A stretch of DNA of 7,141 nucleotides. Origin: Lachnospiraceae bacterium. GTDB lineage: Bacteria; Bacillota; Clostridia; Lachnospirales; Lachnospiraceae. The position numbers were made by a program, and so were the translations under genes. Positions 6,076-7,141 of the stretch are shown piece after piece. Every line of letters starts with the position of its first letter. Position 1 is the first letter of the stretch. The notes below the pieces were generated by a model. The model was given only the letters and a program-made list of their open reading frames with translations. It searched no databases and was not told the origin of the DNA. The stretch lies in NCBI GenBank assembly GCA_900764225.1, contig CAAFNG010000054.1:1-7141 (forward strand). The letters are read 5' to 3'.

Positions 6076-6810
6076 TCAGCGATGAAATGCAAGGCTGTTC
6101 TCACCCTGCTGCTGCGCAATCTCCAGTATATATTTCTCAATGGTTTCCATATGTTCGCGCATCAGCTTCTCCGCCTGGTTCCGGTCTCCGGAAATAATAG
6201 CTTCCACCAGCCTTCTGTGCTGCTCATCCACCTCCAGAGCGGAATTATGTTTCTGCATAATATAGGCTCGGGTGCCGGAAATGATCTCCTCAGTCAGCTG
6301 CGCTGCCGCATCCAGGACATTGTAGATCATAGGATTCCCTGCGATCCTGCCGATCTTCGTATGAAGCTCCTTATCAAGACCTGCACGGGCTTTCTCATCC
6401 TCTGAACTCTCCAGCTGTGCCAGAATGGAACGCAGATCTAATGCGTCCTTCTCTGTACATTTCCCGGCTGCCAGAAGTGCCGCCTCCTGCTCCAGTGCAG
6501 AACGAAGCTGCTGCACCTGCTGCACATGGCTGTTATTCAGCTGAAAAAGAAGTGCCAGCGGTGCGGAAAGCCACTGATCCATATTCTCGGTGATATAATT
6601 GGCACCACCACGGACTGTTGTGACGATCCCCATCAGCTCCAGTGCCCGCAGAACCTCACGAACAGCAGGTCTGGAAACTCCCAGCGCTTCTGCCATAACA
6701 CGTTCTGCAGGCAAAGTATCTCCCGGCTTCAAATCTCCCTGTCGGATATTATCTATGATCTGTCTCAATATTCCGTCAAATGCTCTTTCCTCTGTAATTT
6801 TCGTAAACAT
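6076..6810 (-). CDS. FadR/FCD-type GntR family transcriptional regulator
   Basis: This 244-residue DNA-binding protein has the FadR-subfamily layout. A GntR winged helix-turn-helix covers about residues 8-73, with LKPGDTLPAERVMAEALGVSRPAVREVLRAL as its core (27-57) and the wing at VRGGANYI (66-73). An all-helical FCD ligand domain covers about 95-235. Candidate metal or ligand residues of the FCD site are Asp146, His150, His198 and His220, the usual D-H-H-H pattern. Relatives sense hydroxy acids or dicarboxylates (for example the lactate regulator LldR). The gene precedes the dehydrogenase-malic enzyme operon on the same strand, and matching operators overlap that promoter, so it very likely controls the operon, probably as a repressor. 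The start has only a weak Shine-Dalgarno (GGAC five bases upstream); an AAGGAAGG lies 17 bases away. No upstream in-frame start is available. The ligand is inferred. Confidence 0.93.
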   Translation of the reverse strand: MFTKITEERAFDGILRQIIDNIRQGDLKPGDTLPAERVMAEALGVSRPAVREVLRALELMGIVTTVRGGANYITENMDQWLSAPLALLFQLNNSHVQQVQQLRSALEQEAALLAAGKCTEKDALDLRSILAQLESSEDEKARAGLDKELHTKIGRIAGNPMIYNVLDAAAQLTEEIISGTRAYIMQKHNSALEVDEQHRRLVEAIISGDRNQAEKLMREHMETIEKYILEIAQQQGENSLAFHR

Positions 6811-6867
6811 GTCGTCCGTTCTGGCCGCCTTCCTTTTTAATATTTTAATATCATTTTTTTCGCACTC

Positions 6868-6879
6868 TTGTCATGACAA
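6868..6879. promoter_or_regulatory. Perfect palindrome TTGTCATGACAA in the regulator leader
   Basis: A 12-base perfect inverted repeat lies directly after the right arm of the leader hairpin (minus-strand reading) and 58 bases before the GntR ATG. It resembles a spaced TTGT/ACAA operator but has four bases in the core rather than the three of O1-O3. It could be a protein site or part of an RNA switch. Confidence 0.45.
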
Positions 6880-6934
6880 AAGGCCACATCAGTTGTGAAC
6901 CTGCACAGATGTGCATCCCCTGTCATGGCCTTTT
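6878..6934 (-). terminator. Terminator-like hairpin in the leader of the GntR gene
   Basis: On the minus strand AAAAGGCCA (6934-6926) pairs with TGGCCTTTT (6886-6878): a nine-base stem ending in TTTTGTC. The enclosed segment of about 39 bases contains a smaller inverted repeat, TGCACA-ga-TGTGCA (6902-6915). Because a good promoter lies just upstream at 6944-6972, the hairpin would sit at the 5' end of the regulator transcript. It may be an attenuator, or simply the terminator of the gene that ends at 7011; on the plus strand the T-run is TTTTATTGT. Confidence 0.6.
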
Positions 6935-6943
6935 ATTGTCAAT

Positions 6944-6972
6944 ATTATACGGGAATTCCCCAGATTATTCAA
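6944..6972 (-). promoter_or_regulatory. Sigma-A promoter of the GntR regulator gene
   Basis: On the minus strand TTGAAT (6972-6967) is followed after 17 bases by a perfect TATAAT (6949-6944). Transcription would start near 6937, giving a leader of about 125 bases before the ATG at 6810. No better promoter is visible closer to the gene. Confidence 0.72.
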
Positions 6973-6982
6973 TAGGAAACCC

Positions 6983-7003
6983 AAAATTGGTATGACAAAT
7001 TTT
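6983..7003. promoter_or_regulatory. GntR-type operator candidate O4
   Basis: A 21-base inverted repeat has arms AAAATT and AATTTT around a core GT-atg-AC. Its centre reads TGGTATGACAA, which fits TnGTnnnACnA; only the pairs at 6989/6997 and 6992/6994 are mismatched. It lies ten bases upstream of the -35 of the regulator's promoter and eight bases after the stop of the neighbouring gene, which suggests autoregulation. Confidence 0.6.
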
Positions 7004-7010
7004 GTGCTGC

Positions 7011-7139
7011 TTATTTTATCCCGTTACCAAGAAGATTTTCCGCTTCCTCCATCTGCCCCAGGATCAGCTTCTGCCGGTCATCAAAGAGCAGTCCCTTGTT
7101 ATGTCTGTAATACTGGTCCGAACCATTTTCGCGGATAAA
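7011..7139 (-). CDS. C-terminal end of an unrecognised protein (partial)
   Basis: On the minus strand one frame is open from the window edge to a TAA at 7013-7011, giving 42 residues: it begins FIRENGSDQYYRHNKG, continues LLFDDRQKLILGQMEEAENL and ends LGNGIK. Composition and codon choice look like real coding sequence, with a predicted amphipathic helix at the end (DRQKLILGQMEEAENLL). The other two minus frames give less protein-like sequence. The 5' part lies outside the window and I do not recognise the family. It is on the same strand as the regulator, 200 bases upstream of it, separated by the promoter and hairpin above. Confidence 0.6.
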   Translation of the reverse strand, partial: FIRENGSDQYYRHNKGLLFDDRQKLILGQMEEAENLLGNGIK

Positions 7140-7141
7140 CC

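Noticed and set aside
6911..7138. Plus-strand open frame of 75 codons at the right edge
   Set aside because: It runs through the promoter, operator and the tail of the minus-strand partial gene, and its protein sequence looks non-coding.

Overview
The window looks like one end of an assembled contig from a Gram-positive Clostridia genome, most likely a gut Lachnospiraceae. The inference rests on moderate GC content, strong AGGAGG-type ribosome binding sites, sigma-A promoters with 17-nt spacers, a PilT-type pilus ATPase next to a small one-membrane-pass protein, and the gene set. No rRNA or unique marker fixes the genus. The first 35 bases are not biological: they carry the Illumina Nextera (Tn5) read-1 adapter, so genomic sequence starts at about base 36 and the left end is artificial.

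Layout. (1) Bases 36-1650, plus strand: the 3' end of a type IV pilus operon, with a 21-residue gene tail, a pilin-like single-pass protein and pilT. A bidirectional terminator at 1679-1735 closes it. (2) Bases 1760-3427, minus strand: a two-gene operon with its own consensus promoter, an aminotransferase of the histidinol-phosphate type (hisC) followed by a COG2426 / 'small multidrug export' family membrane protein. (3) Bases 3454-6030, minus strand: an operon of an Ldh2-family malate/L-lactate-type dehydrogenase and an NAD-type malic enzyme. It ends in a terminator hairpin and starts at a promoter covered by three GGT-nnn-ACC operators. (4) Bases 6076-7003, minus strand: a FadR/FCD-type GntR regulator, the likely controller of that operon, with its own promoter, a further TnGTnnnACnA palindrome and an unusual hairpin-rich leader. 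(5) Bases 7011-7139, minus strand: the last 42 codons of an unrecognised gene, cut by the right edge.

How the genes work together. Regions 3 and 4 form a plausible local circuit. The GntR protein would sense a hydroxy acid or dicarboxylate and release the promoter of the dehydrogenase-malic enzyme pair, which would convert malate (or another 2-hydroxy acid) to oxaloacetate and pyruvate with NAD(P)H production. No transporter for the substrate lies in the window. No CRISPR array, tRNA, rRNA, insertion sequence or clearly new system was found. The most interesting material is regulatory: the triple operator and the regulator's leader.
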